From contig JAZROZ010000002.1 in assembly GCA_045648985.1 (NCBI GenBank), positions 9,561 to 73,560 of the forward strand: 64,000 nucleotides of DNA, given 5' to 3'. Origin of the DNA: SIG437 sp045648985. GTDB lineage: Bacteria > Bacillota > Clostridia > UBA1381 > UBA9506. The notes beneath the pieces are model-generated. The model was not told the DNA's origin. It saw nothing but the letters and a program-made list of their open reading frames with translations, and ran no database searches. Position 1 is the first letter of the stretch; each line of letters starts with the position of its first letter. Made by a program: the position numbers and the translations under genes. This document shows, one piece after another, positions 44,327 through 53,014 of this stretch.

Positions 44327-45955
44327 TTATTCTACGGATACAATATAATAGTAAATCGGCTGACCGCCGCGATAAACAGTAACATCACAATCGGGGTAAG
44401 CTTCTTCTAAATATTCTGATAACAAAGCCGCATCATCATCTGAAACCTCGTCACCATAATAAACACTGATGATTTCGCTGTCTTCATCTGCCATAGAGCT
44501 TAAAATTTCTTTTAAAACTTCAGTCGGGTCTTCGCCAACCTTTGTGATTTTTCCGCTCTCCAAGCCTAAAATCTTGCCCTTTGGAACAGTTTCGTCGTTG
44601 AAATTAAAATCTCTTACAGAATACGTTACAGAGCCTGTTTTAACAGTTTTTATAATTTCTGTCATTTCATTTTCAACATCTCCAGGTGCCATTGACTCAT
44701 CAAAAATGAGCTTTGCTGTAATACATTCAGGGATTGAACGTGTAGGAATAACGATAACGTTTTTGTCGGTCAGTCCCTTAACCTGCTCGGCTGCCATAAT
44801 GATGTTTTTGTTGTTCGGGAAAATTATAATATTATCAACATTTAAGTCCTTAACCGCATTGTAAATATCATCTGTGCTCGGGTTCATTGTCTGACCGCCC
44901 TCAATAATACGGTCAATCTCCATATCGGAAAGCAGTGTACTAAAACCATCGCCTGATGCAACTGCCGCAAAGCCGTATGCCTTGTGTGGCTCTTCTGCGA
45001 CTGTAGAAGCCTGAGCGCCGTCTGCAATAGACTCATGCTGATAACGCATATTGTCAATTTTAAGATTTGTAAGCTCACCGAGCTTTAAAGCCTGTTCGAT
45101 AACAAAACCAGGATGATTTGTGTGGATGTGAACTTTAATGATGCCGTCATCATCAATAACAACCATAGAATCGCCCTTTGTTTTGATACTGTCAACAAAT
45201 GACGAGCTATCGTCTTTAGCATACTTTTTATTAATCAAAAATTCAGTACAGTATGCAAACTCAATGTCAGTATTAGCACTTGATGCAGCGCTTTGCTTAA
45301 CGGGTTGAACAGAATCTGCATCGTTAAGCTCAATGATATTACCTGTTTCAAGATATGAAAGAGCACCGCGGAGCATATATAAAATACCCTGACCGCCTGC
45401 GTCAACAACACCTGCCTGCTTAAGCTGAGGCAAAAGGTTAGGTGTGTTATCAAGGCTTTTCTGAGCTTCATCTACTGTCGCTTTCATAACAGCGAGCAAA
45501 TCATTTGTGTTATTTGCTTCTTCTAAAGCCTTGTCAGCGCCGTCACGTGATACAGAAAGGATTGTGCCCTCCTGTGGCTTCATAACGGCTCTGTATGCTG
45601 CGTTAACACCCTCTTTAAAGCCGTTTGCAATATCTAAAGCTTCGGCGATTTCCATATCCTTTAAGCCCTTTGCCATACCGCGAAAGAGCTGAGATAAAAT
45701 AACACCTGAGTTACCACGTGCACCACGAAGCGCAGCACCTGATACAGAGCTCATAACCTCAGAAACAGAAGAAAAATCTTTTGAGCTGAGCTCGCGAACT
45801 GCAGCCAAAAATGTCATAGACATATTTGAACCTGTATCACCGTCAGGAACGGGGAACACGTTTAAATCGTTTAGGATTTCTTTATTATTACATAAATTGT
45901 TTGCGCCGGAAATAAAAGCACTCTTTAGTGCTTCTGCATCTATTGTATATATCAA
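44327..45955 (-). CDS. fakA: Fatty acid kinase, catalytic subunit FakA (DhaL/DAK2 domain)
   Basis: A 542-residue kinase that phosphorylates fatty acids held by a FakB carrier, feeding exogenous fatty acids to phospholipid synthesis. The N-terminal DhaL nucleotide-binding domain has PVPDGDTGSNMSMTF (~36-50) and ALRGARGNSGVILSQLFRG (~75-93). GVVDAGGQGILYMLRG (~185) ends that domain. The middle and C-terminal domains are typical of YloV (IHTNHPGFVIE; FPNNKNIIMAA). No fakB gene is in this window. It is 31 bases from the Asp23 gene, a conserved Firmicutes pair. Confidence 0.92.
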   Translation of the reverse strand: MIYTIDAEALKSAFISGANNLCNNKEILNDLNVFPVPDGDTGSNMSMTFLAAVRELSSKDFSSVSEVMSSVSGAALRGARGNSGVILSQLFRGMAKGLKDMEIAEALDIANGFKEGVNAAYRAVMKPQEGTILSVSRDGADKALEEANNTNDLLAVMKATVDEAQKSLDNTPNLLPQLKQAGVVDAGGQGILYMLRGALSYLETGNIIELNDADSVQPVKQSAASSANTDIEFAYCTEFLINKKYAKDDSSSFVDSIKTKGDSMVVIDDDGIIKVHIHTNHPGFVIEQALKLGELTNLKIDNMRYQHESIADGAQASTVAEEPHKAYGFAAVASGDGFSTLLSDMEIDRIIEGGQTMNPSTDDIYNAVKDLNVDNIIIFPNNKNIIMAAEQVKGLTDKNVIVIPTRSIPECITAKLIFDESMAPGDVENEMTEIIKTVKTGSVTYSVRDFNFNDETVPKGKILGLESGKITKVGEDPTEVLKEILSSMADEDSEIISVYYGDEVSDDDAALLSEYLEEAYPDCDVTVYRGGQPIYYYIVSVE

Positions 45956-45986
45956 TACATTCTACCTCCAAGTTAACCGAAATTGG

Positions 45987-46340
45987 TTATTCAATTCTGA
46001 TTCCTTCGACGTTTATTGTCACCTTGCCAACCTTAAAGCCGGTCATATTTTCAACAGTATAACGAACATTACTTATTATGCTTTCTGATATAACTTTAAT
46101 GTTAATACCGTATTCCACAATAATATGAAGGTCGATATCTATTTTGTCGTTTTCTGTTGTAACCTTTATGCCTTTTGTTATATTATCCCACTTAAGCAGG
46201 CTTGCAATGCTGTCTGATGCGTTTTTATAAGCCATACCAACAACACCGTAGCAAGTAGTAGCAGTAGCGCCTGCAATTCTGGATATTACGTTATTGGAGA
46301 TGACAATTGAGCCATGATCGTTTTCTGTTTTTACAGCCAT
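45987..46340 (-). CDS. Asp23/Gls24 family protein, YloU-like
   Basis: A 117-residue Asp23/Gls24 envelope-stress family protein, typically membrane-associated or linked to envelope stability. The signature GSIVISNNVISRIAGATATT opens it, followed by the paired alpha-beta repeat with VDLHI-like DIDLHIIVEYGINI and the C-terminal VENMTGFKVGKVTINVEGIR. It is the first gene of the unit with fakA, with AAAAGGAGGAATATAA ahead of its ATG. Confidence 0.92.
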   Translation of the reverse strand: MAVKTENDHGSIVISNNVISRIAGATATTCYGVVGMAYKNASDSIASLLKWDNITKGIKVTTENDKIDIDLHIIVEYGINIKVISESIISNVRYTVENMTGFKVGKVTINVEGIRIE

Positions 46341-46383
46341 TTATATTCCTCCTTTTAAGCACAAAAATAAATATACCTAATTT

Positions 46384-46412
46384 ATTATACCATTAATTTT
46401 TAAAAATTACCA
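46384..46412 (-). promoter_or_regulatory. Promoter of the Asp23-fakA-recG cluster
   Basis: On the minus strand TGGTATAAT gives an extended -10 (TATAAT at 46389-46384), with TGGTAA (46412-46407) as a weak -35 17 bases away. Confidence 0.55.
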
Positions 46413-46451
46413 GCTATTTTTTATATTTTTATTAAAATAATTATAAAATGG

Positions 46452-46481
46452 TTGAGTTTACTGTGTTTTATGTGTTATACT
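46452..46481 (+). promoter_or_regulatory. Promoter of the YhaO-YhaN-murT-gatD cluster
   Basis: TTGAGT (46452-46457), an 18-base spacer, then TATACT (46476-46481) with TGT before it, an extended -10. The start codon is 40 bases downstream. Confidence 0.5.
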
Positions 46482-46520
46482 ATAGTATATTATATTATAT
46501 GCAGAAAAGAGGTAATAAGA

Positions 46521-47573
46521 GTGCCTTTAAAAATATTGCATTGTGCAGATTTGCACCTAGATACAGTTTTTGGGGAGCTTTCAGAAAGCTCTGCTAAATG
46601 CCGCAGAGAAGATTTGCGCTCTGCTTTTAATAAAATTATATCATCAGCAAAAGAAAACAATGTCGATATGCTCATAATAAGCGGTGATTTGTTTGACGAG
46701 GGAGTAACTCGCCACACAGTAAAATTCGTTAAAGAAAAGCTGAAAGAATTGTCCCACATTCCTGTATATATATGTGCGGGAAACCACGACCCCAAAACGT
46801 CAGATTCATATTATTCCTTAGAAGATTTTGGAAAGCACGTTCATGTGTTTGATACTCATATGGAATGGATTGAAAAAGATGAATATGATATCTACGGCAT
46901 GTCGTTTGGCGAGGCAAAAGTAAATGACTCATTTTTAGCAGGGTTTAAGGTGAAAAATCCCGATAAAATCAATATAATGGTGATGCACGGCGACTTTACA
47001 TCAAATGACTATAACTTAATTACAAAATCGCAGATTAAAGAAAGCGGAATAGATTATTTAGCGCTAGGTCACATACATAAATATGAAAAAATTGATGCAG
47101 ACGGGGCGCTGGCTGTCTATCCGGGATGCCCTGAGGGAAGAGGCTTTGACGAAACGGGAGATAAAGGAGTAGTTTTAGCAGAAATCAAAAAGCATAAAAA
47201 GGATATAACATTTCTGCCTATCTCAAGACGAAAATATCACGAGCTTTTAGTTGATGTTAATGATTTAGGCGATAACTTATCAGTCTGTGAAAAAATAAAA
47301 GAGCAAATAAATGAAAATGATTTATATAAAATTGTGCTCACAGGCGAAACAGATTTTGAACCTGACGGTGACGTTATAAAGGATAATTTAGATGCTTTTT
47401 TTGTAAAGGTGTATGATAAAACAAGACCAAAAATTGACCTTTTAAAATCAGCCGAAGAATTTTCGTTAAAAGGCTTGTTCATAAAAAAAGCGTTGGAAAA
47501 AATCGAGAATGACGGCGATGAAACTGACAAAATGGCACTTAAAATCGGACTTGGTGCAATAGAGGGACGGTGA
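46521..47573 (+). CDS. SbcD/Mre11-like metallophosphoesterase (YhaO-like nuclease)
   Basis: A 350-residue DNA-repair nuclease subunit. The start is GTG at 46521 (PLKILHCADLHLDTVF), with AAAAGAGGTAATAA upstream; a longer frame starting at 46452 overlaps the promoter and is rejected. Phosphoesterase motifs: CADLHLD (~8), ISGDLFDEG (~54), CAGNHDP (~90), VMHGDF (~160), LGHIHKYE (~188). It begins a pair with the ATPase gene four bases downstream, the SbcD-SbcC arrangement, and the family is the YhaO type of Firmicutes rather than canonical SbcD. The substrate would be DNA ends. Confidence 0.88.
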   Translation: MPLKILHCADLHLDTVFGELSESSAKCRREDLRSAFNKIISSAKENNVDMLIISGDLFDEGVTRHTVKFVKEKLKELSHIPVYICAGNHDPKTSDSYYSLEDFGKHVHVFDTHMEWIEKDEYDIYGMSFGEAKVNDSFLAGFKVKNPDKINIMVMHGDFTSNDYNLITKSQIKESGIDYLALGHIHKYEKIDADGALAVYPGCPEGRGFDETGDKGVVLAEIKKHKKDITFLPISRRKYHELLVDVNDLGDNLSVCEKIKEQINENDLYKIVLTGETDFEPDGDVIKDNLDAFFVKVYDKTRPKIDLLKSAEEFSLKGLFIKKALEKIENDGDETDKMALKIGLGAIEGR

Positions 47574-47577
47574 AGAA

Positions 47578-49731
47578 ATGATAATAGAAAAAATCGAGAT
47601 AGGAGCTTTCGGAAAGCTCAAGGATTTTTCTATGGACTTAAATAGCGGTGTAAATGTAATATACGGCGAAAACGAAGCAGGAAAAAGCACAATATGTACT
47701 TTCTTATATGCGATGTTTTATGACCTGCCCTCATCAAAGCAGAAATATTCTCTTCGTGAAGACTTAAGAAGAAGATATCAAAGCTGGTCAGGCGAGCAGA
47801 TGGAAGGCGGTGTCTATTTTTCTCACGAAGATAAAAAATATGTCTTGAAAAGAAAGATTGGAAAAACACCAAAGGGCTCAAAAGTTCAGCTTTTAGACGC
47901 AGAAACGTGGGAAGAAATCACAGACGAAAGAAAAGAAGAGCCGGGAAAATATTTCTTTGGTGTGGGCGAAGACGGATTTTTAAAAACCTTATATATAAGC
48001 CAGCTCGGTGCACAGATTAAAAAAGAAAAAGACGATGAAATAATAAAACGTCTTTCAAACCTAAGACAGAGCGGCGACGAGGATATTTCCTATCAAAAGA
48101 CTTTAGACAGATTAAATAAACAAAAGCACACACTCATTTCAGTAGGTGGCGGTGCAGGAAAGATAGTTGCACTTAAAAAAGAAAACGAACAGCTTAGAGG
48201 AAAGCTTGCAGATGTTTTAGAGTCAGAAAAAATATATAAAGAGGCACTTTCCAAAAAACACGATGCCGAAAATAAAAAAGAAGAGCTTTTGATAAAACAA
48301 AAAGAGCTTGAAACGTCAAAAGCACTCACGAAAAAATATGAAAACTATAAGCTTTTGCAAAAGGCAAAGGAAGATTTAAAAGCACTTTTGGAAGTAACAG
48401 AAAATATAAAAGAAGCTTTTTTGGAGTCAAGCAGTAAAATAGAAGAATTAAGGTTAAAGGAAAAAGAGTTTGAGTTTTTGGAAAATGCAGACGAAGAAAC
48501 TGTAAAAATTCTCTCAGATGCCGAAAAGAAAACTGTCGTGCTTGAACAAAAGCTCGCTTTAATAAACGAAAAAAATATCGAGGCAGAAAAAATAGAAAAC
48601 GAAATAGAAAGTCTTAAAACAGATAAAGAGGGTAAAATGAACAAAGGCTTTTTATGCGCAGGTATAGCAGTATTTTGTTCAAGCATAGTGCTTGCTTTTT
48701 TGCTGTTGCCTTTGTCTTTAATTGGCATAATCCCTGCCTTAATACTCATTACCTTAGCAATAATACCGATTTATCACAATAAGGAAAGAAAAGAAAAAAT
48801 AAACGAGCTTTTCTTAAAGCTATCTGCAATAAAACCAACTCCCGAAGAAGAAAATGCTATTTTAAAAGAGCTTAAAGAAGAAAAGGAAAATATAGACAAA
48901 ATTTTAAAGCGAACAAGATGTACAGACAGCTCTGACCTTTTAAGGAAAATATCAGAAAAGAAAAATTTAAAAGATATTATAACTGCTTGCGAAAATGAAA
49001 ATTCACTCATAAGAGATAATTTGGAAAAAGCCGAAAAAGAGATAGAAATTTTAAATGAAAAATCACAGATTTCATACTATCCTGAGGGTGTAATCAATAT
49101 TGAAGGTCCAACCGCCCAGCAAACTCAAAGCGAGCTTTTGAAATTGTCAGAAGAAATGCTGATGTGTGAAAAAAGGCTGACAGAAGCAGAAACAACGCTT
49201 TTATCGCTATCAAAAGAAGAGCAAAGCTCAACCGATATTAAAAATTTGATTGAAGTAAATAATGAAGAAATAGGGGAGCTTTCAAAAACGTATGAAGCCA
49301 TAGAAAAAGCGATTGTAATGATAGAGGAGTGCTATGGAGTTTTAAGAAACGACTTTGCACCGCTCCTTTCAGAAAAGGTAAAGGAAGCCGTGAGCTTTTT
49401 AACCGACGGAAAATATACAGACGTGCGTGTCGCAGATGATTATAGCTTAAAGGTGCAATCAAAAGCTGATATAATCGATGCAGACTACTTATCAGGCGGT
49501 ACATATGATATTTTGTATTTGGCACTAAGACTCGGCATTTCAAAGGTAATTTCAGATGGCGGCGCTCCCGTGCTGATTTTAGACGATGCTTTCTTGCAGT
49601 TTGACGATAAACGTACAAAAAAGGCTGCCGAGTATATAATGGAAAAAGGTGCAAATCAGGTTTTATACTTCACGTGCCACGAAAACCAAACAGGTATTTT
49701 CGGTAGTAAATCAGAAGTAATAAAGATTTAA
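47578..49731 (+). CDS. SbcC/Rad50-like ATPase with central membrane segments (YhaN-like)
   Basis: A 717-residue ABC-type ATPase, partner of the preceding nuclease. The N-terminal Walker A is GENEAGKST (30-38), and the C-terminal signature SGGTYDILYLALRL (~640) and Walker B PVLILDDAFLQFDD (~662-675) follow. Between lie long coiled coils (~185-350 and ~400-560). They are interrupted at ~355-400 by two hydrophobic membrane segments (CAGIAVFCSSIVLAFLLLPL, then IIPALILITLAIIPI). The Rad50 zinc hook is thus replaced by a membrane hairpin, as in Bacillus YhaN. The ATPase would work next to the membrane, tethered at the tip of the coiled coil. Confidence 0.9.
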   Translation: MIIEKIEIGAFGKLKDFSMDLNSGVNVIYGENEAGKSTICTFLYAMFYDLPSSKQKYSLREDLRRRYQSWSGEQMEGGVYFSHEDKKYVLKRKIGKTPKGSKVQLLDAETWEEITDERKEEPGKYFFGVGEDGFLKTLYISQLGAQIKKEKDDEIIKRLSNLRQSGDEDISYQKTLDRLNKQKHTLISVGGGAGKIVALKKENEQLRGKLADVLESEKIYKEALSKKHDAENKKEELLIKQKELETSKALTKKYENYKLLQKAKEDLKALLEVTENIKEAFLESSSKIEELRLKEKEFEFLENADEETVKILSDAEKKTVVLEQKLALINEKNIEAEKIENEIESLKTDKEGKMNKGFLCAGIAVFCSSIVLAFLLLPLSLIGIIPALILITLAIIPIYHNKERKEKINELFLKLSAIKPTPEEENAILKELKEEKENIDKILKRTRCTDSSDLLRKISEKKNLKDIITACENENSLIRDNLEKAEKEIEILNEKSQISYYPEGVINIEGPTAQQTQSELLKLSEEMLMCEKRLTEAETTLLSLSKEEQSSTDIKNLIEVNNEEIGELSKTYEAIEKAIVMIEECYGVLRNDFAPLLSEKVKEAVSFLTDGKYTDVRVADDYSLKVQSKADIIDADYLSGGTYDILYLALRLGISKVISDGGAPVLILDDAFLQFDDKRTKKAAEYIMEKGANQVLYFTCHENQTGIFGSKSEVIKI

Positions 49732-49743
49732 AGGAGAAAAAAG

Positions 49744-51102
49744 ATGCAAAGAATAAGGCTCATCATAGCAATCTGCGCCTGCAGGGCAGGTATATTTGTA
49801 AGTAAGCTGCTCGGAAAAGCAGGCTCATCAATGCCCGGAAATTTAGCACTTAAGATATGTCCCAATATTCTTACCCTGCTTTCAAAACAAGTAAAGAAAG
49901 AGATAATTGCAGTTTGTGGTACAAACGGAAAAACAACCACAAACAATATGATTTATGAATACCTGACATCAAACGGCTACAGGGTTGTGTGCAATAACGT
50001 GGGAGCAAATATGATATACGGCATAGCATGTGCTTTTGCAGCGGCTAGCTCCATAACAGGAAAGCTAAAAGCCGATTTTGCGTGTCTGGAGATTGACGAA
50101 GCATCAGCGGTTAAAGTATTTCAGTTTTTTGCACCGCATAAAATGGTAGTGACAAACCTTTTCCGTGACCAGATTGACCGCTACGGCGAGATTGATATGA
50201 CGGTTGACTATTTAAAAAGAGCTTTGGAAAAAGCAAAAGACACAGAACTCATTTTAAACGGCGATGACCCTGTATTGATGAAACTGGTTGGCGAGAACAG
50301 GAAGTGTTATTATATTGGCGTTGATGAAGATGTAACAAAAACAATATGTGACTCAGACGACGGAAGATTTTGCCCTGTATGTGACACACCGCTGTCTTAT
50401 GAATATAATCACTACAGTCAGCTTGGTAAATTCAGTTGCAAAAACTGTGGCTTTAAAAGATGCCAGCTTGATTTTAAGATAAAAGACGTAGATTTATCCG
50501 GCGGAATTAAGTTTAATATATATTCAGGTGATGATGTAATAGATTTCAGTGTAAACTACAGAGGTTTTTATAACGTATATAACATCGCCATTTCTTACTG
50601 TACGGCTAAACTCGTTTTAGGTAAGCTTGATAACTATAAAGAAGTGCTTTCATCGTATAAATCACAGACAGGACGAATGGAAGAAATCGATATCGGCAAA
50701 AAGGTAATACTAAATCTTTCAAAAAATCCCGCAGGTTTCAATCAGGGAATAGACACAGTTTTAAAAGATACAAAAAATAAAAAGGTCATCTTAATAGGAA
50801 TAAACGATAATGCAGGTGACGGAAAAGATATTTCATGGCTTTGGGATGTATGCTTTGAAAGGCTAAAAAGAAGAGATATAAAAAGGCTTATCCTTTGCGG
50901 AATGAGAGTTGACGATTTGGCAGTAAGACTTAAATACGGTGGTTTTGACGAAAAAATGTTAAAGAAATTCTATACATTAAAAGAGGCTGCAACAGAAATC
51001 ACAAAGGAAAATGAAGACATCTGCTATGCGCTCGTAAATTACACAGTTGTGTTTAAGCTTTCAGAAGAGCTAAAAGAGCTTTCAAAGGAGGTAGAGAAAT
51101 GA
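49744..51102 (+). CDS. murT: Lipid II isoglutaminyl synthase, MurT subunit
   Basis: A 452-residue Mur-ligase-like subunit that activates the alpha-carboxyl of D-glutamate in lipid II for amidation to D-isoglutamine. The ATP-binding loop is GTNGKTTTNN (59-68). The MurT-specific zinc ribbon is formed by CPVC (210-213) and CKNC (232-235). A C-terminal domain (MurT/DUF1727) runs to the end. Ammonia comes from GatD, whose gene overlaps by four bases (ATGA), showing translational coupling of the complex. The ribosome binding site is AAAGGAGAAAA. Confidence 0.94.
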   Translation: MQRIRLIIAICACRAGIFVSKLLGKAGSSMPGNLALKICPNILTLLSKQVKKEIIAVCGTNGKTTTNNMIYEYLTSNGYRVVCNNVGANMIYGIACAFAAASSITGKLKADFACLEIDEASAVKVFQFFAPHKMVVTNLFRDQIDRYGEIDMTVDYLKRALEKAKDTELILNGDDPVLMKLVGENRKCYYIGVDEDVTKTICDSDDGRFCPVCDTPLSYEYNHYSQLGKFSCKNCGFKRCQLDFKIKDVDLSGGIKFNIYSGDDVIDFSVNYRGFYNVYNIAISYCTAKLVLGKLDNYKEVLSSYKSQTGRMEEIDIGKKVILNLSKNPAGFNQGIDTVLKDTKNKKVILIGINDNAGDGKDISWLWDVCFERLKRRDIKRLILCGMRVDDLAVRLKYGGFDEKMLKKFYTLKEAATEITKENEDICYALVNYTVVFKLSEELKELSKEVEK

Positions 51103-51827
51103 GTTATTCCATAAAAATAGGACATCTCTTCCCCGACATCTTAAATATGTACGGCGATAAGGGTAACATAGCGGCACTAAAGAACAGAATGAAATGGCGC
51201 GGTATGGAAGCCGAAGTTTGTGAAGTGTTAAAAGGCGATAATTTTGATTTTACAGACTTTGATATCATCCTTTTGGGCGGCGGTGCTGAAAAAGATGATG
51301 TGTTAGCATGCGAGCTTTTAAGAGCAAAAAAAGAAGAGCTCAAGGCATATATCGAAAATGGCGGTGTGCTCTTAGCAACTTGTGGTGGCTTTTCAATCCT
51401 CGGTAACTACTTCAAAATAAAGGACGAAAAGATAGACGGTCTTTCTGTTTTGGATATTGATTCAAGCTATGATGAGCGTTTTATTGGAAATATCGTGATT
51501 GAAACTGAAATAACTGGCAAATCTTTGAAAGTCTGTGGCTTTGAAAATCATAGCCAGAGAACTGATATAAAAGGCTATATGCCGTTTGGTAAGGTGCTGA
51601 CAGGCAGCGGTAACAACGGAAAGGATAAAACGTGCGGTGTAGTATATAAAAACCTAATCGGCACATATATTCACGGACCACTGCTTCCTAAAAATCCCGA
51701 AATTGCAGACTTTCTGATTGAAAAGGCAATCGAGAAAAAATACGGCGAAAAGCCAATGCTTTTACCACTTGACGATACACTTGAAAACCAGGCTTTAGAC
51801 TATAGCATAAAAAGATTTTGTGAGTAA
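51099..51827 (+). CDS. gatD: Lipid II isoglutaminyl synthase, GatD glutaminase subunit
   Basis: A 242-residue class I glutamine amidotransferase that supplies ammonia to MurT. The nucleophile is C95 in LLATCGGFSILG; FENHSQRTD (~150) and the catalytic histidine in IGTYIHGPLLPKNP (~190) complete the site. ILLGGGAEKDD (~58) is the oxyanion-side loop. The start overlaps the murT stop codon. This pair amidates the peptidoglycan stem, and their neighbours are the YhaO/YhaN pair, so envelope genes and DNA-repair genes share a transcript. Confidence 0.93.
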   Translation: MSYSIKIGHLFPDILNMYGDKGNIAALKNRMKWRGMEAEVCEVLKGDNFDFTDFDIILLGGGAEKDDVLACELLRAKKEELKAYIENGGVLLATCGGFSILGNYFKIKDEKIDGLSVLDIDSSYDERFIGNIVIETEITGKSLKVCGFENHSQRTDIKGYMPFGKVLTGSGNNGKDKTCGVVYKNLIGTYIHGPLLPKNPEIADFLIEKAIEKKYGEKPMLLPLDDTLENQALDYSIKRFCE

Positions 51828-51835
51828 AACATAAT

Positions 51836-51866
51836 AAAAAGCTGAACGATTTTCGTTCAGCTTTTT
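51836..51866. terminator. Bidirectional terminator between gatD and pheA
   Basis: AAAAAGCTGAACGA (51836-51849) pairs perfectly with TCGTTCAGCTTTTT (51853-51866) around loop TTT, giving T-runs on both strands. It serves the converging gatD and aromatic operons. Confidence 0.95.
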
Positions 51867-51874
51867 ACATTGTA

Positions 51875-53014
51875 TTAAACTTCTGAGTAGCTTCCAAGAT
51901 ATGTAAACTGTTCATTTTCATCGGAAAGTGATGATAAAAGCTTGATAACTTCTTCGTCATAGATGGATGCCACCATATCAAAATAGAACATAAACTCAAA
52001 ATCAGTGCCGGGAATAGGGCGGCTTTCAAGTTTAGTAAGGTTTAAGCCGAGCGCTGAGAATTTTGCAATTAATTCATAAAGTGCACCGGGTTTATGTGAT
52101 GCTGTGAGCATTAAGCTCGTTTTGTCAGCTCCAGGATAAATCTCAAGGTCTTTTGAAATACAGATAAAACGCGTATAGTTGTTATCATTGTCCTGTACGT
52201 TTTCAGCTGCAACACAAAGCCCGTAAATTGCCGCGCAATCCTTTGATGACAGAGCCGCAACATCGCACCTTTCGGAATCTTTTACCATTTTAGCAGCGAT
52301 TGCCGTATTTTCACAAACAGTAATTTTAGCAAACGGGAATTTCTTTAAGAATTCACTTGATTGACCGATTGCCTGCTCGTGAGAAAAGATTTCCTTGATG
52401 TCTTCTGTTTTGCAGCCTGGTTTTACTAAAAGAGAGTGGTTAACTCTATATTTTATGCTCTTTGTAATATAGAATTTATACTTCTTCATAAGGTCATAAA
52501 CCTTATTAACAGAGCCGTATGAGCTGTTCTCAATAGGGAGTATTCCATATTCACACAAGCCTTTTTCAACTGCAGAGAAAACACCCTCAAAGTTGTTAAA
52601 GTACATAATAGACGGAAGAGAGAAAAGCTTATCACACACAATCTGTGAGTATGCCCCCTCAACACCCTGACATGCAACTACAGCTTTTTTTGGAAACATT
52701 TTAGGTGTTTTTTCTATTGCATTTTTGATTTTTTCTAAAAGCTCGCTTTCCTTTGCCATATATTGAAGCTGATATGAACGGCTCAGGTCAAAAAGAGTTG
52801 AGTAGAGGACCTTAACCTGACTCTGCAGGTCATCACCTACGAGATTTGCAACACGGTTTACTATTTCACGTTCTCTTGATTTGTTTAATATTACTGCATT
52901 TTCCTTTTTCTTAACCTCTGCAACCTTTAGGGCGCAATCCATACGTTTTTTAAAGAGCGAAGCAAGCTCTGTATCAATGGAATCGATTTCGTTTCTTATT
53001 TCTTCTAAATTCAT
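51875..53014 (-). CDS. pheA: Bifunctional chorismate mutase / prephenate dehydratase
   Basis: A 379-residue enzyme of phenylalanine synthesis. The start is ATG 53014, overlapping the aroC stop (ATGA), with GGGAGG upstream; an upstream in-frame TTG lies within that ribosome binding site. Residues 1-~85 are an AroQ chorismate mutase (EEIRNEIDSIDTELASLFKK; KSREREIVNRV). Residues ~105-285 are prephenate dehydratase (CQGVEGAYSQ; PIENSSYGSVNKVYDL). Residues ~295-375 are an ACT domain with GALYELIAKF and the phenylalanine-binding ESRP (LTKLESRPIPGT), so feedback inhibition by Phe is expected. It is the last gene of the aromatic operon. Confidence 0.95.
   Translation of the reverse strand: MNLEEIRNEIDSIDTELASLFKKRMDCALKVAEVKKKENAVILNKSREREIVNRVANLVGDDLQSQVKVLYSTLFDLSRSYQLQYMAKESELLEKIKNAIEKTPKMFPKKAVVACQGVEGAYSQIVCDKLFSLPSIMYFNNFEGVFSAVEKGLCEYGILPIENSSYGSVNKVYDLMKKYKFYITKSIKYRVNHSLLVKPGCKTEDIKEIFSHEQAIGQSSEFLKKFPFAKITVCENTAIAAKMVKDSERCDVAALSSKDCAAIYGLCVAAENVQDNDNNYTRFICISKDLEIYPGADKTSLMLTASHKPGALYELIAKFSALGLNLTKLESRPIPGTDFEFMFYFDMVASIYDEEVIKLLSSLSDENEQFTYLGSYSEV

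Noticed and set aside
46452..46520. Longer start for the YhaO-like gene
   Set aside because: It overlaps the predicted promoter, has no ribosome binding site and adds residues outside the family; GTG 46521 fits.
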